Assembly (NCBI GenBank): GCA_001769275.1
Contig: MEOQ01000030.1
Span: 1-64,000 of the forward strand
DNA length: 64,000 bases
Reading direction: 5' to 3'
From: Bacteroidetes bacterium GWF2_43_63
GTDB lineage: Bacteria > Bacteroidota > Bacteroidia > Bacteroidales > DTU049
How positions within the stretch are numbered: the first letter of the stretch is position 1; every line of letters starts with the position of its first letter. Below the pieces are notes generated by a model. That model ran no database searches, was not told where the DNA came from, and saw only the letters and a list, made by a program, of their open reading frames with translations. Shown here one piece after another: positions 53,416 through 62,925 of this stretch. The position numbers were made by a program, and so were the translations under genes.

Positions 53416-55989
53416 GTGCGACTCGCTTTTCTGTTTGTGTATCTGTATTCGGGTTTGATAAATGCTCAGCCAATTATTAAAGAGCAGATTCTTTCACCTG
53501 ATAAAAAAATACAGCTTTCTTTCTGGGTGAGTGAAGGTAAATCATTTTATTCTGTTAAATTCAATGGGATTCAGATAGTTGATTCTTCATCTTTCTCATT
53601 TGAATTCAGCAATCAGACCTCACTTGATTCAAATCTGACGCTTTATGATGTAAAAAAGTCCGCATTTGATGAAATCTGGAAGCCAGTATGGGGTACTGCC
53701 TCTTTGGTGCGCAATAATTATAATTCTTCTGTGTTTTTTCTGAAAGAAACAACGTCACCCCAAAGAAAAATTAATGTTGAGTTCCGGGTGTTCAATGATG
53801 GCGTTGCTTTTCGCTATCTGTTTCCCAAAAAATCGGGAGACAGCCTGCTGATAACTGCAGAAAAAACACAGTTTTGCTTTGCGAAAAACGACAGCGCCTG
53901 GTGGATTCCTTCCGATGAATTTGCCTACGAATCGCTCTATCGCAACACTCCGTTATGCGAGATCCATGACGCCAATACCCCCATTACAATTGTAGGTCAT
54001 GATTATAATCTCAGCATTCATGAAGCATCGTTGAAAGATTATTCCGAAATGATTCTGATTCGTGATCCCAAAAACCACTTGCTTTTTATTTCCAGTCTCT
54101 GGCCATGGCCTGATGGTGTTTGTGTAAGAGCTGAAGGACCTTTCAATACACCCTGGCGCACAATAATGATTACGCGAACCGCAGGTGAAATGATGGAGTC
54201 GCACCTGATTCAAAATCTTAATGAGCCCTGCGCTATTAAAGATGTTTCGTGGATAAAGCCCATGAAATTCATAGGAATCTGGTGGGGAATGCATACAGGA
54301 AAATACACATGGTCTGCGGGGCCCGCTCATGGGGCTACCACTCAACGTGCAAAATATTATATCGATTTTGCTGCAACGCATGGTATTGGCGGATTTTTGG
54401 CTGAAGGCTGGAATCAGGGCTGGGAGACATGGGCCTCTGATTCATCACCAGTGCAGGATTTCTGCAAAGCTTATCCAGATTTCGATTTGAACGAAGTGGT
54501 CAGCTATGCAAAAAAAAGAAATGTTGAATTTATCTCCCATCATGAGACTGGCGGAAATATTCCCATGTATGAGAGTCAGCTGGAACCAGCTTTGAAACTT
54601 TGCAGGGATTTGGGCATTCATTCACTTAAAACAGGTTATGCTGGTCCGATTGTTCTGCAAGGAATGCCCCATCATGGACAATATATGGTGCGCCATTTTC
54701 AGAAAATAGTTGAATTGGCTGCAAAATATCAGATTACCCTCAATGCCCATGAAAGTATTAAACCAACCGGACTTGATCGAACATGGCCAAATCTGATGAG
54801 TCAGGAATGCGCACGGGGAAATGAATGGAACGCCACTTACCGTGCTACCCCGCCCTATCACACCACTATTCTCCCATTCACCAGGTTTCTCGCTGGCCCT
54901 TATGATTTTACTCCAGGCATTTTCAGAATCAATCATTCACCTGAAAAAAACAAACGTCTGTATGGCACGCTGGCTAACCAACTTGCATTGTATGTCACTT
55001 TCTTTAGTCCATTGATGATGGTGGCCGACATGCCTGAAAACTATGACGGAAAGCCAGCTTTCAGATTCATAGAGGAAGTTCCCTGCAACTGGGATGAAAC
55101 AAAAGTTATTGCGGCACGGCCCGGAGATTGGCTTTGTGTGGCCCGGCGCAGTGGGAACAACTGGTTTGTCGGAGCTCAGACCGATGAAAATGAAGCACTG
55201 CTTAGCATTCCACTCGATTTTCTGCAAAGAAATCTAACCTATAAAGCCACTCTTTTTGCCGATGCCATCGAAACTGACTGGGAATTCAATCCTGAAGAAA
55301 TTGAGATTGGACAATACCGCGTCACAGGCTCTGATACTTTGCTTATTCCAATGTCGAAAGCCGGCGGATTTGCAATGTCGATCAAGCCATTCGATGTCAC
55401 CGACAATGATTCAACGGTGCGCTCAATCAGCATTTTCAATGATATTGCTGCAGCGAAAATGATTCAGTTTTCACGACTGAAAACCTTTGGCAACCTTAAT
55501 GTAAATCATCTTGCAATAGGTGCAGAAGTGAAACTGAATAAACCGTTTTCAGCTAAATATCCGGCCTCGGGCAATAACGCAATCTGCGACGGCGCAAGAG
55601 GATCACTCAATTTCTCAGATGGGGGCTGGCAGGGATTTGAAGGATATGGTATGGAAGCAGTCATCGGGCTGCCTTCTGAATTGTTATTGAGCAGCATTGA
55701 AGCAGGGTTTCTTTATTCACCCAATGACTGGATTTTTCTTCCGGAAATTGTTGAATTGTATATTTCAAATGACGGAAAAGACTTTGAATTTATCAGTCGT
55801 TTCGATAATCCGAATGAGCGACCAACTGACATGAAAATTATGGAAATAAAAAATCTGTCAGCTACCTTCAGCCCAATGAAGGCGCGATTTGTCAAAGTGA
55901 GAGCTGTCAGTTCTGGTGTTTGTCCCGACTGGCACTACGCCCATGGGCAAAAGTCGTGGATATTTGTTGATGAAATCATTATTAAGTAG
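53416..55989 (+). CDS. Glycoside hydrolase family 97 (SusB-like) with C-terminal F5/8C domain
   Basis: 857 residues from a GTG codon, since the signal peptide (RLAFLFVYLYSGLINAQ) needs it and no ATG is nearby. The GH97 N-terminal beta domain runs to ~270. The TIM-barrel catalytic region has GIWWGMHTGKYTW, FLAEGWNQGWE, FISHHETGGNIP and LNAHESIKPTGLDRTWPNLM with QECARGNEWN. A C-terminal beta domain follows, then a discoidin/F5-8C-type region (~700-857; NFSDGGWQGFEGYG, FVKVRAVSSG). GH97 enzymes remove alpha-glucose (inverting) or alpha-galactose (retaining). Both catalytic-type Glu clusters are present, and specificity is open. Periplasmic or surface. Confidence 0.9.
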   Translation: MRLAFLFVYLYSGLINAQPIIKEQILSPDKKIQLSFWVSEGKSFYSVKFNGIQIVDSSSFSFEFSNQTSLDSNLTLYDVKKSAFDEIWKPVWGTASLVRNNYNSSVFFLKETTSPQRKINVEFRVFNDGVAFRYLFPKKSGDSLLITAEKTQFCFAKNDSAWWIPSDEFAYESLYRNTPLCEIHDANTPITIVGHDYNLSIHEASLKDYSEMILIRDPKNHLLFISSLWPWPDGVCVRAEGPFNTPWRTIMITRTAGEMMESHLIQNLNEPCAIKDVSWIKPMKFIGIWWGMHTGKYTWSAGPAHGATTQRAKYYIDFAATHGIGGFLAEGWNQGWETWASDSSPVQDFCKAYPDFDLNEVVSYAKKRNVEFISHHETGGNIPMYESQLEPALKLCRDLGIHSLKTGYAGPIVLQGMPHHGQYMVRHFQKIVELAAKYQITLNAHESIKPTGLDRTWPNLMSQECARGNEWNATYRATPPYHTTILPFTRFLAGPYDFTPGIFRINHSPEKNKRLYGTLANQLALYVTFFSPLMMVADMPENYDGKPAFRFIEEVPCNWDETKVIAARPGDWLCVARRSGNNWFVGAQTDENEALLSIPLDFLQRNLTYKATLFADAIETDWEFNPEEIEIGQYRVTGSDTLLIPMSKAGGFAMSIKPFDVTDNDSTVRSISIFNDIAAAKMIQFSRLKTFGNLNVNHLAIGAEVKLNKPFSAKYPASGNNAICDGARGSLNFSDGGWQGFEGYGMEAVIGLPSELLLSSIEAGFLYSPNDWIFLPEIVELYISNDGKDFEFISRFDNPNERPTDMKIMEIKNLSATFSPMKARFVKVRAVSSGVCPDWHYAHGQKSWIFVDEIIIK

Positions 55990-56018
55990 TCAGTGGCCAG
56001 TGGTCAGTATAGAGTTAG

Positions 56019-56052
56019 GTTAAGGTTGAGGTCAAGGTTAAGGTCGAGGTGT
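56019..56052. repeat. GGTTAAGGTCAAGG degenerate repeat
   Basis: Alternating GGTTAAGG, GGTTGAGG and GGTCAAGG words, the longer relative of 33499-33530. It lies directly after a AGTCAGTGGCCAGTGGTCAG unit (about 55987-56007). Confidence 0.55.
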
Positions 56053-56162
56053 TTCATTATAGCTGACAGCTTCAGCTGTCAGAAGTCAGTGGCGAAGCTC
56101 CGGGAATAGAATTATCGTTATTCCTAAATTGATTATATTTGAAAATCAAAAAGTGAAAAAAC

Positions 56163-57002
56163 ATGAAGTGGCAAGGCAGACAAGGAAGTTCGAACGTTGA
56201 AGACCGTCGTGGAAAATCCAAAGGACTTTTGGGCGGCGGAATCGGTACCATCGTCGTTGTTATAATCATTTATCTGCTGGGAGGCGACCCTTCCGGTATT
56301 ATACAGAATGCCACGCAAAACCCAACGCAATCAAGCGAAGAATATAAACCTTCGGCTAAAGAGCAGGAACTGGCCGATTTTTCATCCGTGGTTTTGAAAG
56401 AAACTGAAGAAACCTGGACAAAGCTGTTTTCCGAAAATGGTAAAACCTACCGCCTGCCAAAGCTTGTTCTGTTTACCGACGCTGTTCAATCGGGTTGTGG
56501 TTCGGCAAGTGCCAATTCAGGCCCTTTCTATTGTCCAGCCGATGAAAAAGTATATATCGATCTGAGTTTCTTCGAGGAGCTGGGCACTCGTTTTGGCGCT
56601 CCGGGCGACTTTGCTATGGCCTACGTTATTGCACACGAAGTCGGTCATCATATTCAGCTTCTGCTTGGAATAAATGAGAAATACGAATCCTATCGCGACC
56701 GACTGAGCGAAACGGAATTCAATAAAATGACGGTGAAACTTGAACTGCAGGCCGACTATTTTGCCGGTGTCTGGGCGCATTATGCCGAACGCATGAATCT
56801 GCTTGAGGAAGGCGATCTCGAAGAAGCCCTCAACGCAGCCAGTGCCATCGGAGACGACCGTCTGCAGAAAAAATCACAGGGACATGTAAACCCCGATACG
56901 TTCACCCATGGCACATCGGAACAGCGCAGCCGCTGGTTCCTCAAAGGGTTCCGCTCCGGCAACATGAATGGCGGCGATACATTTGCAGCTAGCTCTTTAT
57001 AA
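56163..57002 (+). CDS. YpfJ-type neutral zinc metallopeptidase
   Basis: 279 residues. It opens with MKWQGRQGSSNVEDRRG, then one membrane helix (about 22-40, GGGIGTIVVVIIIYLLGG), and an extracytoplasmic zinc protease domain with HEVGHHIQ (about 159-166) and a downstream acidic site LELQADYFAGVWAHY. This is the putative_zinc_peptidase (YpfJ) family. The catalytic site is complete; the substrate is unknown. Its stop is followed by two perfect palindromes. Confidence 0.9.
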   Translation: MKWQGRQGSSNVEDRRGKSKGLLGGGIGTIVVVIIIYLLGGDPSGIIQNATQNPTQSSEEYKPSAKEQELADFSSVVLKETEETWTKLFSENGKTYRLPKLVLFTDAVQSGCGSASANSGPFYCPADEKVYIDLSFFEELGTRFGAPGDFAMAYVIAHEVGHHIQLLLGINEKYESYRDRLSETEFNKMTVKLELQADYFAGVWAHYAERMNLLEEGDLEEALNAASAIGDDRLQKKSQGHVNPDTFTHGTSEQRSRWFLKGFRSGNMNGGDTFAASSL

Positions 57003-57005
57003 CAA

Positions 57006-57035
57006 CGCTATTCGAAGTTTATACTTCGAATAGCG
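57006..57035. repeat. Perfect 13-bp hairpin
   Basis: CGCTATTCGAAGT, loop TTAT, ACTTCGAATAGCG. It shares the CGAAGT-N4-ACTTCG core with 2855-2884. Since it lies between convergent genes it may act as a terminator, though it has no T tract. Confidence 0.65.
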
Positions 57036-57040
57036 AAAGG

Positions 57041-57075
57041 AACAATTTTGCATAGCATTGCTATGCAAAATTGTT
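57041..57075. repeat. 17-bp perfect palindrome over a stop codon
   Basis: AACAATTTTGCATAGCA, one base, then its reverse complement. The right arm forms the last codons and the stop of the minus-strand gene (NNFA, stop at 57063-57061). Confidence 0.7.
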
Positions 57076-58860
57076 ATGCACATAACTCATTAGCTCCATC
57101 TCGGCCTGAGTCATCTGTTGATCGGCCATGGCGGCCTTGTCCATAAGCCGTATAATCTTAGCATGCTTCTTCGGATCATCGGGCATGCGCAAAACCAGTT
57201 TTTTGTTTTTTGCCATCTCAATCGCAGGCTGGATCTTCGTTGGATTGTAACCGAATTTTTTCGCCAGTGCTTTGGCAAACAACTCTTCTTCAGTCGCGAA
57301 ATGACCATCTGCAGCCATCACTATCAGCGCATTATTAAAAGCATAATCGCGTACATCCATCAGATCATCAGCTTTGTCAACCCCAAACGAAAGCAGCTCG
57401 TCGGGCACATTTCCAGCAATGCGTTGCTTGTATTCACCAATTGAATAAACGCCATCGACCACCCAGTCAAATTCAGGACTATTCACCTCGGAGCCGCAAT
57501 ACGGACATTTAATATCGGTTGAATCGCCGAGCGTTCCACCACAATTCGGACACTGGTGAGCATACAGCAATCCGCGCGGGGCCTGTGCGCCAGATTTCCG
57601 GCACAAGACAATGGTGGCTGACGATGTTCTGACAACCGGATCCATGATGGCTTCAAGCTCTTCAGGATTGTTGCGCTTCATTTCAAGGCGCTGATAGCTT
57701 TTCCTGATAAAGAAGCCAAGATATTCGCGCCCATTCTCGCTCCAATACGAAATCAGACTCACGTCGTTCAAATACAAACGGTTATAAAGAATTGGAGCCC
57801 ATGATTTAATATTTTCATTCAATCTTGCGTATGCTTCATCCTGCATAAAGCGACGTGCCAGCGCAGGATTGAGAAAAGCCAATGCGATTTCATGCTGCAG
57901 AAATGCATTGCTGGCCTTGTCTTCGAGTTTCTGAACGCAGAAAGTAGAATCGCCGGCATGCATTTGCTGTATTTTCTGCTGCAGATTGTTTTGCTTGTGC
58001 CCCATTGAATGGCTCAGCGTGTAATCGTCGGCTTGCGTAATTTCACTCAGCACCCAGTCGAAATCGCCACTATTGACTACCGCTTTGCAATAGGGACAAA
58101 TGCCAGTCTCGCCTTCAATTTCCGGTAGTGCCGCTCCGCATTGCGGACAGTTTGGATTTTCATAAATATCGCCGGGTGTGTAGCCCGATTTTTTTATAAA
58201 TGTCCAGTACTCTACAAAAGACTCATATCCGCCAGATGATAAACGTGGAATTTTTTCGGAAACAAATTTATCCGTCAAGCTGGCATGCAGCGCCACATCT
58301 ATTACATCATATTGTCCATCCTTGCGGAAGTCAGCAATGGTAACCGAATGCAGATTGATACCCGAAAGCTTGTTATACTGCTGCAGCTTTTTCATCATAA
58401 TGAACTGCACATTGAAACGCTGATAAACGCCATCGCTGATGAACTTACGCACTTTGCGCATATCCTGCGCCATCCAGGCATCCTGAATTCCGTAAAATGC
58501 GATATTCACTTTTTTGCGAAACAACTCTTCAATGAAATCAGGATTTTGCTGCTTGTATTTAAGAAATGAAAGATTATCGCGAATGGAGTTGGCTGAAGGG
58601 ACTTTGTTAAGCACCGAGGCCTGATTGGCTTTTTTCTTGAAAACAATGGCCAGCAGAATGACGATCCCAACAGCAATAATGTTGTAAGGAAAAGGCAACA
58701 TCATGAACAAATAGATGATGATTTCAAAAATGCCACCATCGCCGCCACCGCCGTTTCCCCCACCACCGCCACCGGCCCGGGCAAACACTTCGGCTGATAG
58801 GCATAATAGAAATATGATTGCTGCAATTCTGAAAATTCCGGGAATTCTGCCTGATCTCAT
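57061..58860 (-). CDS. Tim44-like domain protein with zinc ribbons and TerB-like tail
   Basis: 599 residues if started at 58860, giving a signal or anchor (MRSGRIPGIFRIAAIIFLLCLSAEVFA); an ATG at 58911 is also in frame. A Gly-rich stretch precedes a membrane helix (EIIIYLFMMLPFPYNIIAVG). A Tim44-like domain (~90-210) and a Cys zinc ribbon (NCPQCGAALPEI...CPYC) come next, then a second Tim44-like repeat, a second ribbon (QCPNCGGTLGDS...CPYC) and a C-terminal TerB-like helical domain (ALIVMAADGHFATEEELFAK). Zinc-ribbon/TerB combinations are linked to membrane stress systems; here that is inference. Confidence 0.75.
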   Translation of the reverse strand: MRSGRIPGIFRIAAIIFLLCLSAEVFARAGGGGGGNGGGGDGGIFEIIIYLFMMLPFPYNIIAVGIVILLAIVFKKKANQASVLNKVPSANSIRDNLSFLKYKQQNPDFIEELFRKKVNIAFYGIQDAWMAQDMRKVRKFISDGVYQRFNVQFIMMKKLQQYNKLSGINLHSVTIADFRKDGQYDVIDVALHASLTDKFVSEKIPRLSSGGYESFVEYWTFIKKSGYTPGDIYENPNCPQCGAALPEIEGETGICPYCKAVVNSGDFDWVLSEITQADDYTLSHSMGHKQNNLQQKIQQMHAGDSTFCVQKLEDKASNAFLQHEIALAFLNPALARRFMQDEAYARLNENIKSWAPILYNRLYLNDVSLISYWSENGREYLGFFIRKSYQRLEMKRNNPEELEAIMDPVVRTSSATIVLCRKSGAQAPRGLLYAHQCPNCGGTLGDSTDIKCPYCGSEVNSPEFDWVVDGVYSIGEYKQRIAGNVPDELLSFGVDKADDLMDVRDYAFNNALIVMAADGHFATEEELFAKALAKKFGYNPTKIQPAIEMAKNKKLVLRMPDDPKKHAKIIRLMDKAAMADQQMTQAEMELMSYVHNNFA

Positions 58861-59258
58861 GAAATATTTCTTTGGTGTAAATGTATGAAGAAAATCATTT
58901 TCAACGTTCAAAGGTTATGGCGTACTTTTAAGAAACTATAAAAAATACGGCATTTTCTTTTTTCGAGGTGCGGAAATTAATTGATGTAACGCAAAGCTTT
59001 TGCTGCGCTCCCAACATTCTGTCGTCTGCCAGACATTTCTTTGAGCAGAGGTGCGGACACGGAATCGTTGGGTGCTTTATCGGTATTAGAATTAGTGTTA
59101 ACTCGTGCAAAAGTGTGTTTCACAATTTCATTGGCAACTCAAAAAAAGAGGTAACCGAATGCTGTTACAATGAGTTGTTTTTAGACAGCCTCACTATTTT
59201 TAGCGTATCTAATTGCACAATATATTGTATTTTTATCCACTCTTTACCCGAAACAAGG
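58861..59258. other. Intergenic region with dispersed repeat
   Basis: About 400 bases between divergent genes. It contains the CACCCAAC/GTTGGG repeat (59006-59074, inverted relative to 45906) and TTTTTAGACAGCCTC (about 59176-59190), which resembles the end of the MITE-like element. No gene is supported. Confidence 0.55.
59006..59074. repeat. CACCCAAC/GTTGGG-bounded repeat, copy 2
   Basis: 69 bases, inverted copy of 45906-45974, with the CCCAAC/GTTGGG ends and the central CCGTGTCCGCACC kept. Confidence 0.7.
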
Positions 59259-60020
59259 ATGAAAATCGGAATAATATCGGACATTCATGAAGACCCGGTT
59301 AATCTTAAAAAAGCATTGCATGCCCTGTCGAATCAATGTGATGAGGTAGCCTGTCTTGGTGATATCGTTGGATTTACACCCGATTTTTATTCATATACAC
59401 CCGATGCGAATGAATGTATTAGGCTGGTAAAAGAAAATTGTCGTTTTGTGGTGGTTGGGAACCACGACATGTTTGCGGTTAAACGGATTCCGGAGCATTG
59501 CGGTAACTTTCATTTTCACGAAAACTGGTATTCGATGTCCACGGAAGCGAAAAGAAAGCTTGCTGGAAGAAAAATATGGCTTTACGAAAATGAACGATCG
59601 GCCAGCTTGAACGATACATCGCATGAATATCTGATGAATCTTCCAGAATTGCATATTTTAAACAGTGATACTGGTGATACATTGTTTTCTCATTTTATGT
59701 TTCCCGATATTTCGGGGTCTGGGACTTTAAAGCCATCGACGTATAAAGCGGTGGAAGCTCACAGATCTTTTATGGATAAACATAGCTGCAAAACTGCTTT
59801 TTGTGGTCACACTCACCCCGAAGGTTTATTGATTTCGTCGCCAGTAAAATCTAAAATGAGGCTATTGAAATTGCCGGTAGATGTACTTCGTTTTGAAAAA
59901 AAAGTGAATACTCCAGACCGATGCTTTTTTTCAGTACCGGCCATTGCCAACGGAAGCAGGCGTTCGGGCTATGCCGTTTTCGATACAACAGCCCGTGAGG
60001 TTTTTACATGTTCTTTATAA
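59259..60020 (+). CDS. Calcineurin-like metallophosphoesterase
   Basis: 253 residues from the ATG at 59259, preceded by AAGG. An upstream in-frame ATG at 58968 would read through repeat DNA. Metal motifs are ISDIHEDP (7-14), CLGDIVGFTP (about 33-42), GNHDMFA, a distant FSHF site and CGHTHPEG. It belongs to the YfcE/DUF2436-like class of small phosphodiesterases, cytosolic. It precedes the Cache-DUF294 gene by 14 bases and is probably co-transcribed. Confidence 0.85.
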   Translation: MKIGIISDIHEDPVNLKKALHALSNQCDEVACLGDIVGFTPDFYSYTPDANECIRLVKENCRFVVVGNHDMFAVKRIPEHCGNFHFHENWYSMSTEAKRKLAGRKIWLYENERSASLNDTSHEYLMNLPELHILNSDTGDTLFSHFMFPDISGSGTLKPSTYKAVEAHRSFMDKHSCKTAFCGHTHPEGLLISSPVKSKMRLLKLPVDVLRFEKKVNTPDRCFFSVPAIANGSRRSGYAVFDTTAREVFTCSL

Positions 60021-60034
60021 ATAGAAATTTACCT

Positions 60035-62923
60035 ATGAAAAAGAAGAACCGATACAGTTTTGCCATAAAGATTTTTCTTCCGGCCATCCTAACCGTGGTA
60101 TTATTCATTATTTCCTTTTTCTGGGTGGTCATTCCGTCTTTTGAACGAAACATGATGGACGGTAAGCGCGAAACGATATACGAACTTACACAAACTGCAT
60201 GTAGCATTCTTGATAAATACAATAAAGAGGTCGTTTTAGGGAGAATTTCGCTTAAAGAAGCACAAAATCTGGCAGCAGACGAGATTGGTCTGCTTCGCTA
60301 TGGGGCCGAGAATAAAGATTATTTCTGGATTACCGATATGCATCCAAATATGATCAGGCATCCATATCGCATTGATCTGAACGGAAAAGATCTGACAAAA
60401 TTTAAAGACCCCCATGGTAAAACGATTTTTGTTGAATTTGTGAATACCGTTAATCAAAACGGCGAAGGTTATGTCGATTATATGTGGCAATGGAAAGATG
60501 ATTCCACCCGAATTGTTCCCAAACTGTCATATGTGCGCGGCTTCAAACCTTGGGGCTGGATAATCGGAACCGGCATTTATATAGAGGATGTGAAAACAGA
60601 AATCGCTCAGCTCGAAAAACGACTAATCATTATTTCTTCGATAATTACGGGCCTCATTATAATACTACTCACTTTTGTGATGCGATTGAGCCTGAAAGCC
60701 GATTCGTCGCGCATTCAAGCCGAAAAGGAGCTCAAGGAATCGCGCGACCGCTATAAGGCCTTGGTAGAGGCATCGACAGAAGGAACGGTTATGCTTTTGG
60801 ATTCTTATGTATATGCAAATAAAACATTTTTGTCAATGACTGGTTTGTCAGAAGATGAGCTGAATTTTGGACATGTGTTTGAATTCCTGAGGCTTGATCG
60901 TCTTTTTGGCTGCGACCGCGAAAATTTTTCACGTTGTGCATCCATTTTTACTACTCCCCGAAAAGCAGAAACAACACTGTTGGTTGCTAATGGTGAGCGC
61001 ATCCCGGTAATTCTCAACGGATCAGTAGCCGCATTAATGGGACGCGAAGCAGTCATAATTAATGTTCGGCATATTCCTGGAGTGCCTATATATCAGGGCG
61101 AAAGTAGTCTTCAGATATTTTCCGATCTCGGAATGGCGAGTTTTGTTTCAACTTTTTCGCGTAAATCGAGGTTTATATCGTTTAGCCCAAGTCTTGTAAA
61201 ACTAATCGGAGTTAATTCGCCCGACGATCTGATGAGCAGCAATATTGCAGATTTATTTGCTGATCCAATTGAAAAGCAGCATTTTTTGAAAACGTTGTTG
61301 TCGGAGCGCCATATCACTGATTATTTTATTTCTGTGCTCAGACCCGATCATTCAGTTTTTCCTGCAACCATTTCAGCAGCACTGCACCAGAATGAAGGAA
61401 CTGATGAGACCTTATGTACAGGAGTAATTGCACCAGCATCTCATCTGTTTAACAGGATTAAAGAGATTGAAGCACTTTTGAGCGAGAGACTTGCACCCGA
61501 TATTTATTTGCAACAACCACTAAAGAACTTTGCCCGGGCACCTCTTTGGTGTCGCCTATCCGATTCGGTTGCACTTGCATCACATAAAATGATTAGCGAA
61601 GACACCGACATTCTTGCAGTTAAAACGGCCGAAGGTGATTTTGCAGGATTAATAACATTGAAAAGTGTTTTAAAGTTGTTGACCGAAGGATATGACCCTG
61701 CAACCACACCGACTTTGCGAATAATGGAAGCCCCCTTGCCCGTTCTGGCTTCAACAACCTCTTTGTCCGATGCGCTTGGAATTTCTGAAAAAACAGGAAA
61801 ACAAGTATTCTTCCTTTCAGAATCTGATGCCTCGCTTAAAACATATGTCAACCTGAAATTCCTACCTCTTTCACAAGCATTGTTTCCGCAAATGTTGCTG
61901 CAAAACATTGATAGTGCTATGAGTATCAATAATATGGCCGATTTGTACATAAAGTATCGTTCGTTGGTCGCCACTTTGCTGAAAAACGGGTTAACCCCCG
62001 AAAGAGCTACGGAAATGTTGTCGTCGTTTTCAAAGCGTGTTATTGCCAGACTCAATACCATGGCTATTGCAGAGCTGGGAGCGCCTCCTGTGGCGTACAC
62101 CTATCTGATTCTAGGCAGTGTTGGACGCGGCGAACAAACATTTGCCACCGATCAGGACAATGCCATCATATTTGCAAACACCGACAGCGACAACCATGAA
62201 TTTGTCAAAAGATATTTTCTTGAACTGGGAACGCTGGTTAGTGACTGGCTGAGCCGAATAGGATATGATCATTGCCGGGGTCAGATGATGGCCAGTAATC
62301 CAAGGTGGTGTGTTTCGCTAAATGATTGGAAAAAATACTTTCGCGAATGGCTTAGTAATTCAGAGCCAAGAAATTTACTGGAAATATCAGTTTTCTTCGA
62401 TTTTGTCCCAGCTTTTGGAAATACTGAAATGGCTGAGGAATTGAGAAACTACATTATTGCCGAGTCGAAAAACAAAGGAGCCTTCTATTTCAATCTGGCT
62501 CAAAGCATTATGCAGTTTAAACCACCTCTCAACTTATTGGGTAATATCGTTTCGGAAACCACAGGAAATCAGGACGGACTTGATATTAAAAATGCAATAT
62601 CGCAGATGGTTATGATGATGCGTTTGTATTCAATTTATCATGGCAGAATCGAGTCAAATACATTGGAACGATTGGAAGGCCTCCGTTATTCTGGTGTTTT
62701 CAATCCCGCATTTAGTGTTGAATTTGCTATTAACTACAATTATCTGATGTTGTTGCGTTTCAAACATCAGATTTCGAATATTGAAGCGGGCGAATCACCG
62801 GGAAACATGATAAATCCACGAAAACTCAGCGATTACGACCGAACACAATTAAAACGTGTTTTCAGTTTCTTTTCGGGTTATCAATCAAAGATAGGATACG
62901 ACTTTACTGGAAATATGGGTTAA
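60035..62923 (+). CDS. Cache-PAS-CBS-DUF294 signalling protein
   Basis: 962 residues from the ATG at 60035; the ATG at 60008 overlaps the preceding gene. A helix (~12-32) leads to a periplasmic single Cache domain (~35-185; GLLRYGAENKDYFWITDMHP, RGFKPWGWIIGTGIYI) and a second helix (~195-215). Two PAS-like domains (~230-480) and a CBS-type pair (~505-625) follow. Then comes a DUF294 nucleotidyltransferase-fold domain with LGSVGRGEQTFATDQDNAII and a DUF294_C helical domain to ~950. DUF294 proteins elsewhere carry a cyclic-nucleotide domain in place of Cache-PAS and neighbour DUF485/ActP acetate transporters, as here. A sensor of small organic acids is inferred. Confidence 0.85.
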   Translation: MKKKNRYSFAIKIFLPAILTVVLFIISFFWVVIPSFERNMMDGKRETIYELTQTACSILDKYNKEVVLGRISLKEAQNLAADEIGLLRYGAENKDYFWITDMHPNMIRHPYRIDLNGKDLTKFKDPHGKTIFVEFVNTVNQNGEGYVDYMWQWKDDSTRIVPKLSYVRGFKPWGWIIGTGIYIEDVKTEIAQLEKRLIIISSIITGLIIILLTFVMRLSLKADSSRIQAEKELKESRDRYKALVEASTEGTVMLLDSYVYANKTFLSMTGLSEDELNFGHVFEFLRLDRLFGCDRENFSRCASIFTTPRKAETTLLVANGERIPVILNGSVAALMGREAVIINVRHIPGVPIYQGESSLQIFSDLGMASFVSTFSRKSRFISFSPSLVKLIGVNSPDDLMSSNIADLFADPIEKQHFLKTLLSERHITDYFISVLRPDHSVFPATISAALHQNEGTDETLCTGVIAPASHLFNRIKEIEALLSERLAPDIYLQQPLKNFARAPLWCRLSDSVALASHKMISEDTDILAVKTAEGDFAGLITLKSVLKLLTEGYDPATTPTLRIMEAPLPVLASTTSLSDALGISEKTGKQVFFLSESDASLKTYVNLKFLPLSQALFPQMLLQNIDSAMSINNMADLYIKYRSLVATLLKNGLTPERATEMLSSFSKRVIARLNTMAIAELGAPPVAYTYLILGSVGRGEQTFATDQDNAIIFANTDSDNHEFVKRYFLELGTLVSDWLSRIGYDHCRGQMMASNPRWCVSLNDWKKYFREWLSNSEPRNLLEISVFFDFVPAFGNTEMAEELRNYIIAESKNKGAFYFNLAQSIMQFKPPLNLLGNIVSETTGNQDGLDIKNAISQMVMMMRLYSIYHGRIESNTLERLEGLRYSGVFNPAFSVEFAINYNYLMLLRFKHQISNIEAGESPGNMINPRKLSDYDRTQLKRVFSFFSGYQSKIGYDFTGNMG

Positions 62924-62925
62924 TG

